A stretch of 64,000 nt of DNA from Pseudomonas putida (GTDB lineage: Bacteria; Pseudomonadota; Gammaproteobacteria; Pseudomonadales; Pseudomonadaceae), in the NCBI RefSeq assembly GCF_028682455.1, contig NZ_JANHLD010000001.1:496001-560000 (forward strand), written 5' to 3'. A program made the translations under genes and the position numbers. Positions 7,856-15,693 of this stretch are shown piece by piece; position 1 is the first letter of the stretch; each line of letters opens with the position of its first letter. The notes beneath the pieces are model-generated. The model was not told the origin of the DNA. It made no database searches and worked only from the letters and a program-made list of their open reading frames with translations.

Positions 7856-8631
7856 GTGGCTGCTCAATCCAATCTGCTCCCTCAGGGCGTCGCTACTGAC
7901 GACACCCCGCACCAGACCTTCAACTTTGACCACTTGCCAGTTCGCACGGTCAACCGTGATGGCGAAATCTGGTTTGTTGCCGCTGATGTGTGCGCGGCAC
8001 TTGCACACACCAACCCACGGATGGCAGTGTCAAGGCTGGATGATGACGAAAAGGGTGTAAGTAATGTTTACACCCCTGGAGGCTCACAGGAAGTGATGAT
8101 CGTCAGCGAATCGGGCCTGTACAGCCTGATTCTGACCAGCCGCAAGGAAGAGGCCAAGCGGTTCAAGCGGTGGATCACCCACGAAGTTCTTCCAGCCATC
8201 CGTAAGACAGGGGTTACCAGAAATTCGAAGCCGCGCCCGCTTTGGACGTGACAGACGCCCCGTCCATGAAAGTTATGCGTGAGGTAGCCGACGACTACCT
8301 CAATGCCTACTACGAGGCGATCAAGGCAGGCAAAACACGCCACCACATTGATGGCGTGCAGACCGAAGTACTCCAGGCCATCTTGGCCCATGCGCTGATG
8401 AGTCAGCGCATGTTGGTGTCCTTCAATTCCATCGGTCAAATGAACTGCCGCCTGATTCCTGGTGATGCATCTGTTGTGAGCTTTGCCAAGGATGACTACT
8501 TCGACATTGCCCAGCATGTCCCGATGGAGCGACTGCCTGACATGTTGGATGCGCTGAACAAGCGCGTAGCCTGCCATCTTGGCGCTTTTAGCGAGCGCTT
8601 GCGCCGCGACTCTTCGAGGAAACTGGCGTGA
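7856..8631 (+). pseudogene. Phage antirepressor (BRO-N type), frameshifted
   Basis: The first frame (7856-8251, GTG start, SD TAGGAGG) encodes a BRO-N domain: FNFDHLPVRTVNRDGEIWFV, ADVCAALAHTNP, then RFKRWITHEVLPAIRKTG. The second frame, entered through GYQKFEAAPALDVTDAPSM, runs to 8631. Adding one G to the GGGG at 8210-8213 joins them into a normal antirepressor of about 258 residues. Antirepressors counter CI-type repressors during induction. As printed the protein is truncated. Confidence 0.8.
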
Positions 8632-9998
8632 GTGATCTGGCCATCCCGCAAACGCTTTTGCACCCGCTCAAAGCTACGGTAGTGGGCTTCCATGAGGAAG
8701 AGAACGAATACAGCTTCCAGGTGGAATATCCCGACCCCGAGGTTTGCCCTAACTGCGGGACGTGCGGCGAGGTGGTCAGATTCGGCAAGAAGCAGGTGAA
8801 GTTCCGTGACCTGCCGCTGCACGGGCGGTGGGTCACGCTCTGGCTGGTTCGCCGCCGCTTCATGTGCCGGGCCTGCAACACCACGTTCAGCCCGGCGCTG
8901 CCGGAGATGGCCGAGAGCAACCGGATGACCCGGCGGCTGGCCGACTACATCATCAAGGCCACGGTGGGCCGCACCAATAGTGACGTGGGCCGTGAAGTGG
9001 GTGTGAATGAGTCGGTCATCCGTACCTTGTTCCGCGACCACTTCGAGGCGCAGAAAGACCGCTACAAGCCTACCGCACCCCGCGTGCTGGGCATTGATGA
9101 GCTGTACCTGCAGCGCACCTATCGCTGCGTGCTTACCAACATCGAGGAGGAGACCATCATCGACCTGCTGGAATCACGCACCAAGCCACAGGTGACGGCC
9201 TACCTGTCGCGTCTCAAAGACCGCAAGGACATTGAGATTGTGTGCATGGACATGTGGAACCCCTACCGCGAGGTGACAAAGGCACTGATGCCACAGGCCA
9301 CCATCGTGGTGGACAAGTTCCACATTCAGCGCATGGCCAATGAAGCCATGGAGAAGATCAGGAAAAGCCTGAAGGCCGGGCTGTCACAGCATCGCCGCAG
9401 GGCGCTCAAGGGCGACCGAAAGCTGATGCTAATGCGCGAGCACGACCTGAACCCGATGAACAGGATGGTGGTCGATACCTGGCTCAACCAATTCCCGGAG
9501 CTGGGCGCGGCCTACCGTCTCAAGGAGGAGTTCCTGAACATCTGGAATTTGGAAAATGAGTCTGACGCCAAAGAAGAATACCGGCGCTGGCATTCCAGCC
9601 TAACGCCGGAGGAGCGTCCGCAGTGGGCACCACTGACCACAGCAATGAGCAATTGGGAGGCGGAAATCTTCGCCTACTTCGGTAACGGGCAGCGCAACAC
9701 CAATGCCTTCACCGAATCGATGAACCGGCAAATGAAAGACCTGAATAGGCTCACGCGCAGCATGTCCTTCGAGATGTTCCGCGCCAAGATTCTGTTCTCG
9801 GTCGAGCACAAGATGAAGCGCAAGGAAAAGCCCCGCCGGGAATCGCCATTCACTATGGGCTACGGCCTCCCGACAGATGCCAACCTTGCAGGGCGGGCGC
9901 CCTCTATGCGCGACATGGGGGCGCCCATTCGTCCTCTGCTGGAGTTCCTGCTGGAGCCTCCCATCAACATCAACCCGATGCCTTCGGCTGAGGGTTAG
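8628..9998 (+). CDS. ISL3-family transposase-like protein carried by the phage
   Basis: Encodes 456 residues. An N-terminal zinc-binding part (CPNCGTCGE, then FMCRACN) and helix-turn-helix precede the DDE transposase: VLGIDELYL (Asp), VCMDMWNPYREV (Asp), NTNAFTESMNRQMK (Glu). This is the ISL3 arrangement. The GTG start overlaps the antirepressor stop by 4 bases (GTGA), so translation is coupled. I see no terminal inverted repeats or target duplication near either end, so it looks like a resident phage gene rather than an inserted IS. Confidence 0.85.
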   Translation: MSDLAIPQTLLHPLKATVVGFHEEENEYSFQVEYPDPEVCPNCGTCGEVVRFGKKQVKFRDLPLHGRWVTLWLVRRRFMCRACNTTFSPALPEMAESNRMTRRLADYIIKATVGRTNSDVGREVGVNESVIRTLFRDHFEAQKDRYKPTAPRVLGIDELYLQRTYRCVLTNIEEETIIDLLESRTKPQVTAYLSRLKDRKDIEIVCMDMWNPYREVTKALMPQATIVVDKFHIQRMANEAMEKIRKSLKAGLSQHRRRALKGDRKLMLMREHDLNPMNRMVVDTWLNQFPELGAAYRLKEEFLNIWNLENESDAKEEYRRWHSSLTPEERPQWAPLTTAMSNWEAEIFAYFGNGQRNTNAFTESMNRQMKDLNRLTRSMSFEMFRAKILFSVEHKMKRKEKPRRESPFTMGYGLPTDANLAGRAPSMRDMGAPIRPLLEFLLEPPININPMPSAEG

Positions 9999-10021
9999 GA
10001 AGCTCCTGCATCAACAGGCTT

Positions 10022-10690
10022 TTATGAATACCCGAAGATCTCGACCTTTGAAACCACTACACCGCATATCAATGCGTCATCAGGTAGCTCGATGATCGGA
10101 TCTGGCCAGGATGGGTTGAGAGGCTTGAGAAACTGTCGCTGCCCTTCAATAACGAGCTGTTTGAAGGTGGCCTCTCGGCTATCTGCGAGTTTGGCAATGA
10201 CGAGTGACCCATTTTCATAGTCCTTTGCAGGGTCGACGAAGATGATGTCGCCTTCCCTGAACGACCGCCGCTCGTGGGGATTGAACATTGATAACCCTCT
10301 CACCCGAAGGGCAAAAGTGGCACTGCTATGCGATACAGCGCAGGGGAGCCAGCTTTCTACGTCCTGCAGTTCAAGCACTTCCTGCATTTCACACCAAGCT
10401 CCAGCTTGCACCCATGAGATCAAGGGAACGAAGCCGCGAATTCTCGGGCCAGGCTCAATGTTTGAATTGGGGCCGGTGTGGATGTTGGGAGCTTCTCCTC
10501 CTTTCCACAGCCACTCGGTCGTTACGCCAAGGGCTTTCGCTATTTTCTCAACGTTCGCTTGGCGAGGGCTGGCCGAAGCGCCGGTGAGGATCCTATGAAT
10601 TGTTGGCTGAGGAACACCAGACTTCCTACCTAGCTCGCCTTCTGACCAGCCCAGTTCGTGCATTCGCTGTGCTACACGGTTTCCTATCAC
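10022..10690 (-). CDS. CI/LexA-type phage repressor
   Basis: An N-terminal HTH (about 5-65: GELGRKSGVPQPTIHRIL) is followed by a self-cleaving S24 peptidase domain with likely cleavage at Ala-Gly in SWVQAGAW, catalytic Ser in VRGLSMF and Lys in ATFKQL. Maintains lysogeny; RecA-stimulated cleavage would induce the phage. I use the GTG at 10690 (222 residues); a TTG at 10741 in frame would add 17 residues but overlaps the operator and lacks an SD. Divergent from cro. Confidence 0.85.
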   Translation of the reverse strand: MIGNRVAQRMHELGWSEGELGRKSGVPQPTIHRILTGASASPRQANVEKIAKALGVTTEWLWKGGEAPNIHTGPNSNIEPGPRIRGFVPLISWVQAGAWCEMQEVLELQDVESWLPCAVSHSSATFALRVRGLSMFNPHERRSFREGDIIFVDPAKDYENGSLVIAKLADSREATFKQLVIEGQRQFLKPLNPSWPDPIIELPDDALICGVVVSKVEIFGYS

Positions 10691-10728
10691 GGTCTGTTGC
10701 TCTGATTCGTTTACGTATCGGAAGTGTA

Positions 10729-10785
10729 TTGCTTTGCTCAATACGTATGGGTATTATTGGTTCAATTCGGAAACGCATCGGTAAT
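10729..10785 (+). promoter_or_regulatory. Rightward (cro) promoter with repressor operators
   Basis: TTGCTT (10729-10734), 17 bp, TATTAT (10752-10757) form the promoter. The operator AATAC-GTATGG-GTATT (10740-10755) covers the spacer and -10. A degenerate copy (GAAAC-GCATCG-GTAAT) lies at 10770-10785, just upstream of the cro start. The match with 7461-7476 defines the repressor's recognition pattern. Confidence 0.7.
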
Positions 10786-10789
10786 CACA

Positions 10790-10993
10790 ATGACTATCCA
10801 GCAGATGCTTCAAAAACTGATTGGGTTGGGTTTTTCGCAGCGAGCAATTGCTGATCGAGTTGGTACGACCCAGCCGACTATCTATCGGGCAACGAAGGGG
10901 GCGGCGGTCCGCTATGAAGTGGGCAAGGCCATTGAGCTTTTGTATGAAGAGCAGATCAAGCTTGCTGGCACTTGCCAGAGTAAAGACTGCTGA
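10790..10993 (+). CDS. Cro-like HTH protein
   Basis: Encodes 67 residues starting MTIQQMLQKLIGLGFSQRAI, with a helix-turn-helix in SQRAIADRVGTTQPTIYRAT. Size, orientation (divergent from the CI-like gene) and the operator-covered promoter identify it as the Cro counterpart. The SD is weak. Its stop codon lies inside the first of two hairpins that follow. Confidence 0.8.
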   Translation: MTIQQMLQKLIGLGFSQRAIADRVGTTQPTIYRATKGAAVRYEVGKAIELLYEEQIKLAGTCQSKDC

Positions 10994-11031
10994 GCTGGGG
11001 CCTCTCACCACAAGATTTTCCCCAGCTCAGC
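10989..11031 (+). other. Hairpin 1 with conserved loop, overlapping the cro stop
   Basis: A perfect 12-bp stem (GCTGAGCTGGGG / CCCCAGCTCAGC) with a 19-nt loop containing TCTCACCACAAGATT. A different stem with the same loop follows at 11063-11098. No T-tract follows, so it is not a simple terminator. The place, just after cro, is that of lambda nutR. Confidence 0.75.
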
Positions 11032-11062
11032 GATGACGGCGCAGTAGCGCCACCAAACCCAC

Positions 11063-11098
11063 CATCCGGTTCCTTCTCACCACAAGATTCACCGGATG
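11063..11098 (+). other. Hairpin 2 with the same loop sequence
   Basis: A perfect 8-bp stem (CATCCGGT / ACCGGATG) with a 20-nt loop containing TCTCACCACAAGATT, identical to the loop core of hairpin 1. Stems differ while the loop is kept, the signature of an RNA structure whose loop is recognised. Confidence 0.75.
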
Positions 11099-11187
11099 AC
11101 TAGAAAGACATGCCTTGTCGCACAACACATTTGAACAGGCATATCGGTCGTGGTCGTAGGATAGGGCTTGCCCAATCTCATGGCTAC

Positions 11188-11210
11188 ACCGTTAATCGAG
11201 GTTTAACGGT
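11188..11210 (+). promoter_or_regulatory. Inverted repeat with SD in its loop, before the CII gene
   Basis: ACCGTTAA (11188-11195), loop TCGAGGT, TTAACGGT (11203-11210), with the ATG at 11212. The loop contains the GAGG that serves as SD, so the structure could control translation of the CII-like gene or act as a DNA operator. Confidence 0.5.
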
Positions 11211-11211
11211 T

Positions 11212-11700
11212 ATGAGTCGCATAGATACATTGCCGGGCACAGGCCTGGTCCTTTCCCTGCGGCAAGCGCTCTATCGCGCTGGTCGTGACTACCACGGCGG
11301 GATCACTCGCCTGGCCTTCGATATGGGCATCGATATTGATGCCCTGCAGAAGAAGCTCAAACATGATGAAGAGCGCCGCTGGCTCTCGCCGGACGAACTG
11401 GAGGAAGTTCTGCAGTGGACCGCGGATACCCGCGTGCTCGATGCACTCTGCCGGGCGGCAGGCGTTGTCTGGTATCGCCCAGAGCCGGTACCGGCCACCA
11501 ATGAAGCCCTGAAAGCCGTTGGCAAGCTCTTGGATGAAGCGGGGGCGTTCGTTGGCAGCATGCACGACGGTGCGGCAGACAACGTGTGGGAGCTGCACGA
11601 AGTTCTCGACCTTGAGAAGCGAGGCATGGACGTCATTCGGCAGGTGCTGGCCATCATGGCTGGTGCCCGCCAGGCGATGGAGGACCGTGCAAATGGCTGA
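11212..11700 (+). CDS. Phage CII-like regulatory protein
   Basis: Encodes 162 residues: RQALYRAGRDYHGGITRLAF, then DIDALQKKLKHDEERRWLSP, VLDALCRAAG and a helical C-terminus. This layout is that of the phage CII/CP76 regulatory family (transcription regulators after cro). The ATG at 11212 follows the SD-bearing inverted repeat; an upstream in-frame start at 11110 would run through it. Overlaps the next gene by 8 bases. Confidence 0.8.
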   Translation: MSRIDTLPGTGLVLSLRQALYRAGRDYHGGITRLAFDMGIDIDALQKKLKHDEERRWLSPDELEEVLQWTADTRVLDALCRAAGVVWYRPEPVPATNEALKAVGKLLDEAGAFVGSMHDGAADNVWELHEVLDLEKRGMDVIRQVLAIMAGARQAMEDRANG

Positions 11701-11896
11701 CATCGCCGATCTGGCCAATGACCAGGCCGACTACTTCCTGCAGATGTCGTTGCAGCGCCAGTTGCGTGCAAGTGCAAAGCCCAGCGCGCAATTCTGCGAA
11801 GACTGCGACGAACCTATCCCGGCGTTGCGTCAGCAGTTGGTCGCAGGTTGCGAAACCTGTGTCAGCTGCCAAGAGCTGCGGGAGCGGCATGCATGA
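11693..11896 (+). CDS. TraR/DksA-type zinc finger protein
   Basis: Encodes 67 residues (MADIADLANDQADYFLQMSL...). The C-terminal FCEDCDEPIPALRQQLVAGC followed by ETCVSCQ is the four-Cys zinc finger of the TraR/DksA family, which binds the RNA polymerase secondary channel. Size matches phage/plasmid TraR proteins, which consist of helix plus finger only. Translationally coupled to both neighbours. Confidence 0.88.
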   Translation: MADIADLANDQADYFLQMSLQRQLRASAKPSAQFCEDCDEPIPALRQQLVAGCETCVSCQELRERHA

Positions 11897-13026
11897 TTGA
11901 CCTCCAAGGACAGCCAACTGCTGCATGGGCGCGGCACTACATTGAAGCCTACGGGCTTGCACTGGTACCGATTGAACCAGGTGAGAAGGGCCCGAAGGGC
12001 AGTGGGTGGAACAAGCCTGGTGGTTACTACACTGACGCCAATGCTGCCGAAGCACTTTGGCAGAAGCGGCCTGCGCACAACCTCGGCGTGGTCCTGGGGC
12101 CGAGCCGAGTTTGTTCGCTTGATGTCGATGATGTAGAACTGAGTCGGCTTGTGTTGCAACAGCAGCTGGGCATGGATCTGGATGCCCTGGCAGATGCCTA
12201 TCCGACCACAATCGGTAACCCGGCGCGCTTTCGCGTTATGTTCCGTGTGCCAGATGGTGTCGAACTGAGCCGACACTCGCTGGTATGGCCCAACAAGACC
12301 GACCCGGATGGGTCGATTTTCAAGGGGATCATGTCCCAGGTGAAGGCGGCGGTAGATGCAGGCGATACTGCTCGGGAAGCTGCTTTTCGCCTGGCCGCTG
12401 AGCCCTTCAAGAAGATCACTGTCTTCGAGTTGCGGGGCGGCCTAGTCCAGGACGTCCTGCCACCCTCTATCCACCCTGGAACAAAGCAACCTTATACCTG
12501 GCGTAACCCGCCATCGCCGGATGGGTTGCCGGACCTTCCGCCTGAGTTGCTGAGTATTTGGCTGGGGTGGGATGAGTTCAAGCCCGGTGCTGAAGCGGCT
12601 TGTCCTTGGTTGCCCAAGCCTCTGGCGCCGCCAGTGGTCACTACACCCAAGTCGCGTTCTACACCGGAGCATTCCGGTAAGTCGCTGCCCGAAGTCATTC
12701 CTGAGTTCAACCGTTGCCATGACCTGGCAACGCTGATCGAGGCGCATGGCTACAAGCGAATCGGCAACAAATGGTTGTGCCCGCAGAGCGGCAGCGGCCT
12801 TCCTGGTGTCACCATCAGCGATGACAAACTGTATTCGCACCATAGCTCTGACCCGCTGAACAACGGGCACAAGAATGATGCGTTCGATGTGTTTTGCATC
12901 CTGCAGCATGGTGGCAACACCCGTGAGGCGACGAAGGCGGCAGCGCGTATGCTGGGCATCGACGCGAAGTCGCGACCACCATCCCCGCCACCTCTTGGTG
13001 AACTTCCCCGCCCCTACTCGAAATGA
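11893..13026 (+). CDS. Primase-polymerase (PriPol-type) domain protein; N-terminal part of a probable primase-helicase
   Basis: Encodes 377 residues as printed. The bifunctional DNA primase/polymerase domain shows GLALVPIEPGEKGPKGSGWN, GVVLGPSRVCSLDVDDVE (metal-binding Asp) and NPARFRVMF. A second part (about 270-360) has CPQSGSGLPGVTI and AFDVFCILQHGGN. ATG overlaps the previous stop by 4 bases. The frame ends in PRPYSK; reading CCCC at 13006-13009 as CCC would continue as PAPTRNEADDQPF into the next frame, so I suspect one long protein with the two frames downstream. Confidence 0.8.
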   Translation: MIDLQGQPTAAWARHYIEAYGLALVPIEPGEKGPKGSGWNKPGGYYTDANAAEALWQKRPAHNLGVVLGPSRVCSLDVDDVELSRLVLQQQLGMDLDALADAYPTTIGNPARFRVMFRVPDGVELSRHSLVWPNKTDPDGSIFKGIMSQVKAAVDAGDTAREAAFRLAAEPFKKITVFELRGGLVQDVLPPSIHPGTKQPYTWRNPPSPDGLPDLPPELLSIWLGWDEFKPGAEAACPWLPKPLAPPVVTTPKSRSTPEHSGKSLPEVIPEFNRCHDLATLIEAHGYKRIGNKWLCPQSGSGLPGVTISDDKLYSHHSSDPLNNGHKNDAFDVFCILQHGGNTREATKAAARMLGIDAKSRPPSPPPLGELPRPYSK

Positions 13027-13387
13027 GGCCGACGATCAGCCGTTCACACTTGATGACCTCGCCCAGTTAATTGCTGACGATCTTCCCCGCGCCCCATTGG
13101 AAGGGGCAAGCCCCAGCCCGGCCGACTCCTGCAGCACCGGGGGCGCGGGGGACGACGCCCTCGACATTGAAATTGCCATGCGGCGATTCGCGCTGGTCGA
13201 GGGCACCACTCAGGTGTGGGACATGGATAAGGGGCGGCAGATGAAGCGCTCTGGTTTCGAGGCCCTGGTCGGTAAGCCGCTGGCGAAAGAATGGATGGAG
13301 CGGACTAACAAAAAGTTGGTTGCTGCTGAGCAAGTCCAGGAGTTAGAGCAGGCCCGGCGCATGTCCAGCAAAAGGGCGGCGCATTGA
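12998..13387 (+). CDS. Middle segment of the primase-helicase (probably not a separate gene)
   Basis: This open frame has coding character from about 13015: DDQPFTLDDLAQLIADDLP and RRFALVEGTTQVWDMDKGRQ. There is no convincing start (GTG at 12998 without SD). Its end, SSKRAAH, becomes SSKKGGALKLEPIERYVY if one A is added to AAAA at 13370-13373, leading straight into the helicase frame. RRFALVEGTTQVWD also parallels ERYVYIDGTKDVWD just downstream. Best read as the linker of one interrupted protein. Confidence 0.55.
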   Translation: MNFPAPTRNEADDQPFTLDDLAQLIADDLPRAPLEGASPSPADSCSTGGAGDDALDIEIAMRRFALVEGTTQVWDMDKGRQMKRSGFEALVGKPLAKEWMERTNKKLVAAEQVQELEQARRMSSKRAAH

Positions 13388-14664
13388 AACTCGAGCCCAT
13401 CGAACGGTACGTCTACATCGACGGGACCAAGGACGTATGGGACCGAGAGAAGAAGCGCCGGATTGCCGAGGGTGCCGTCAAAATGGCCCTTGGTGATGCC
13501 TATTCGCTGTGGCTGAACAGCCCCAGTCGGCGGGTGGTGGATGTCGACCACATCGTGTTCGATCCCACCATGACCAAAGATCCCGCTACCCACATCAACA
13601 CGTTTGAAGGGCTGCCGCTGGAGCCGGTGAGGGATGACGCTGCGTGCGAAAACCTGCGCTGGCTGATCTCGTTCTTGTGCAATCACGATGCCGAAGCATT
13701 GGACTGGCTGTTGAAGTGGGTCGCGTTCCCGTTGCAGCACATGGGGGCCAAGATGGACACGGCTGTCCTGTTCCACTCGACAATGGAAGGCTCAGGCAAA
13801 AGCCTGTTGTTCTCCGACGTACTGGGGGAGCTTTACGGCCAATACGCGGCCACGGTCGGGCAGTCCCAGTTGGAGGGAAGTTTCAACGCTTGGCAGAGCC
13901 GCAAGCTTTGGGCGGTGTTCGAGGAGGTTGTTAGCCGCGATCAGCGTTACAACCAGGTCGGCAAGATCAAGCACATGATCACCGGCAAGACGGTACGCAT
14001 GGAGTCGAAGTTCATCAATGGTTGGGAGGAAGCCAACCACATGAATGCGGCGTTTCTCAGCAACGAGATCATGCCCTGGCCGATCAGCGAGGATGACCGC
14101 CGCATGTTGGTTATGTGGCCTCTGGAGACGCTTCCTGTCGAGCGCCAGAAGGCCATTGGTAATGAGTTAAAGAATGGTGGTGTGGCGGCGCTTTATGGCT
14201 GGCTTTTGAGCATCGAGCTGGGTGAGTTCAATCAGCGCACACGACCACCGAAGACCGAGGCGCGCCAACGCTTGGTGGCTCTCAGTAGGACCGCATGGCA
14301 GACGTTCCTGTACCTGTGGCGCATGGGCGAGCTCGGGCGTGGCCTGTGGGGCTGCTGTCTGTCGACGGACGTGTACGCCATGTTTCTTGAGTGGTGTTCG
14401 CGCAACCGGGAGCACTCGATGAGCCAGACGAAGTTCTCCTTGATGATCAGCGCAACGGTGGAGAAGACCCGAGCGATTCCGTGGACTGATGGCAACAACC
14501 GTCGTTTCGCCGCGTTCTTCTTTCCGCCCGATGGAGATCCTTCCCTGCCCCCATCCACAAAGTCGGCCGAGCTGGGCGCGTGCGTCGCCGAGTGGCGTGC
14601 CAGGGCAAAGCTTGCGGGTTGGAATGTCGATGGCTGGGACCATGTGAAGGGGCTGGCAACATGA
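13384..14664 (+). CDS. DUF5906-type primase-helicase, C-terminal part
   Basis: Encodes 426 residues from a TTG at 13384. Begins KLEPIERYVYIDGTKDVWDR and carries a Walker A in FHSTMEGSGKSLLF (about 133-146), VFEEVV (Walker B-like) and FLSNEIMPWPISEDDRRMLV, as in SF3-type replicative helicases of phages and plasmids. It should unwind DNA for phage replication together with the primase segment upstream. The TTGA overlap with the previous stop could be natural coupling, but fusion by a one-base correction fits the family better. Confidence 0.8.
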   Translation: MKLEPIERYVYIDGTKDVWDREKKRRIAEGAVKMALGDAYSLWLNSPSRRVVDVDHIVFDPTMTKDPATHINTFEGLPLEPVRDDAACENLRWLISFLCNHDAEALDWLLKWVAFPLQHMGAKMDTAVLFHSTMEGSGKSLLFSDVLGELYGQYAATVGQSQLEGSFNAWQSRKLWAVFEEVVSRDQRYNQVGKIKHMITGKTVRMESKFINGWEEANHMNAAFLSNEIMPWPISEDDRRMLVMWPLETLPVERQKAIGNELKNGGVAALYGWLLSIELGEFNQRTRPPKTEARQRLVALSRTAWQTFLYLWRMGELGRGLWGCCLSTDVYAMFLEWCSRNREHSMSQTKFSLMISATVEKTRAIPWTDGNNRRFAAFFFPPDGDPSLPPSTKSAELGACVAEWRARAKLAGWNVDGWDHVKGLAT

Positions 14665-14993
14665 GTGCGACCATAAGCGTGTTGAGTGTGTTGGGTTTGT
14701 GTCGGGTCGATGTGCAAGGGGCAACACACGTATGGGCCGCAGATTCAGCGGGTTTGCCGAGGGTCGTGGTGGGTGTGTTGGGTTTGTCGTCGCGCACGCG
14801 CAGGCGCGCAACTTTTGGCGACATTCATCAGGATCAAAATAATTCCCATACGAGGCTAAATAAACTCAACAAACCCAACACACTCAACTCGAATACCTTT
14901 AATGCTTTGAATTTATTAGGTTTTATCTGTGTTGGGTTTGTGTTGAGTTGCCTAATTGTGTGTCGGGTAGCGGGTTTCGGGGGGATGCGTTGA
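14661..14993 (+). CDS. Possible small coupled ORF in a repeat-rich region
   Basis: An ATG at 14661 overlaps the helicase stop (ATGA) and opens 110 residues. Composition is odd (VLSVLGL, VGVLGL, KLNKPNTLN, CVGFVLSCL) because the DNA consists of repeats of GTGTTGGGTTTGT in both orientations. Coupling favours expression; the repeat origin argues against a normal protein. Uncertain. Confidence 0.35.
   Translation: MSATISVLSVLGLCRVDVQGATHVWAADSAGLPRVVVGVLGLSSRTRRRATFGDIHQDQNNSHTRLNKLNKPNTLNSNTFNALNLLGFICVGFVLSCLIVCRVAGFGGMR
14679..14950. repeat. GTGTTGGGTTTGT repeats flanking an AT-rich stretch: possible replication origin
   Basis: Copies at 14679-14707, 14773-14789 and 14929-14950 on plus and 14863-14891 on minus. 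The last two face each other and could form a stem of about 20 bp around an AT-rich segment (about 14835-14930) in otherwise GC-rich DNA. Position directly after the primase-helicase gene fits an iteron-type phage origin. Inference only. Confidence 0.5.
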
Positions 14994-15490
14994 TGATGGC
15001 GGACATCGAAAGCTTGGAACTGGCAGAGCGCTTGGCGATGGTTGAAGGTTTGATGCGGCATTGGGCCGAACAGCGCGCCCGGCTCGGCCTGGAGGCGGGG
15101 TTGGGTAGTCAGATGGGTAGCATCATGGAATGGAAGGGCGCAGCACCGAGAGGCGGAACATCAGGGCATCGGATCCTGCTGGGTGGTGCTGGCCTGGATC
15201 GCTCTGCTGCGGAAGTCGACGCGGCTGTTGCCGAGCTGGGGCGTCGAGATAAGCGGGGTGCGGTGTTGTCTACGTTGGCCGAGTTTCGTTACCTGCATGG
15301 CGCACCGATTCGGGAACAGATGCGCGAGGTTGGCCTGGCCGAAGATGCAGACCGAACCTATCGAAACTGGGTCAAGGCGCTGCACCTGCAAGTGCTGTCG
15401 CTGCTGATTGCACGCTCAGGGGTTAACAGGCGGCATACCGTTCGTCGGTTCACAATGCGCCGAGCGTGCGCCGACAGTGCGTCGAAGTAG
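14993..15490 (+). CDS. Phage protein of unknown function (possible late regulator)
   Basis: Encodes 165 residues from MMADIESLELAERLAMVEGL. The middle (ELGRRDKRGAVLSTLAEFRY, ADRTYRNWVKALHLQV) is helical and basic, with a helix-turn-helix-like feel near the C-terminus. Its place, last in the early rightward operon and before terminators and the holin, is where antitermination or late-activator genes sit, but I do not recognise the family. GGGGG lies upstream of the ATG. Confidence 0.6.
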   Translation: MMADIESLELAERLAMVEGLMRHWAEQRARLGLEAGLGSQMGSIMEWKGAAPRGGTSGHRILLGGAGLDRSAAEVDAAVAELGRRDKRGAVLSTLAEFRYLHGAPIREQMREVGLAEDADRTYRNWVKALHLQVLSLLIARSGVNRRHTVRRFTMRRACADSASK

Positions 15491-15503
15491 CGTCGAGACG
15501 ACG

Positions 15504-15530
15504 AACCGAAAACTGGCCCTTTTCGGTTTT
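15504..15530 (+). terminator. Rho-independent terminator after the early rightward operon
   Basis: AACCGAAAA (15504-15512), a 7-nt loop, TTTTCGGTT (15520-15528), then more T's. It lies 14 bases after the preceding stop. Confidence 0.75.
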
Positions 15531-15632
15531 TCCGAACGCAGGTAAAAAGTCGCCACGATATGAAAAGTGCGCTTAGGCGCTTCCCCACAAGCACTGTGCT
15601 GTGCAACCGCTCCGACCTGTCGTTGCATCGAG

Positions 15633-15658
15633 AACCCTGCCAATTGGCGGGGTTTTCT
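15633..15658 (+). terminator. Rho-independent terminator upstream of the holin
   Basis: AACCCTGCC, loop AATT, GGCGGGGTT, followed by TTCT. A 9-bp stem with one G-T pair. With the preceding terminator it separates early and late transcripts, a place for antitermination. Confidence 0.7.
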
Positions 15659-15693
15659 GTTTCTGGCGCCGTGCGTTGACCTATGAGGCACTG

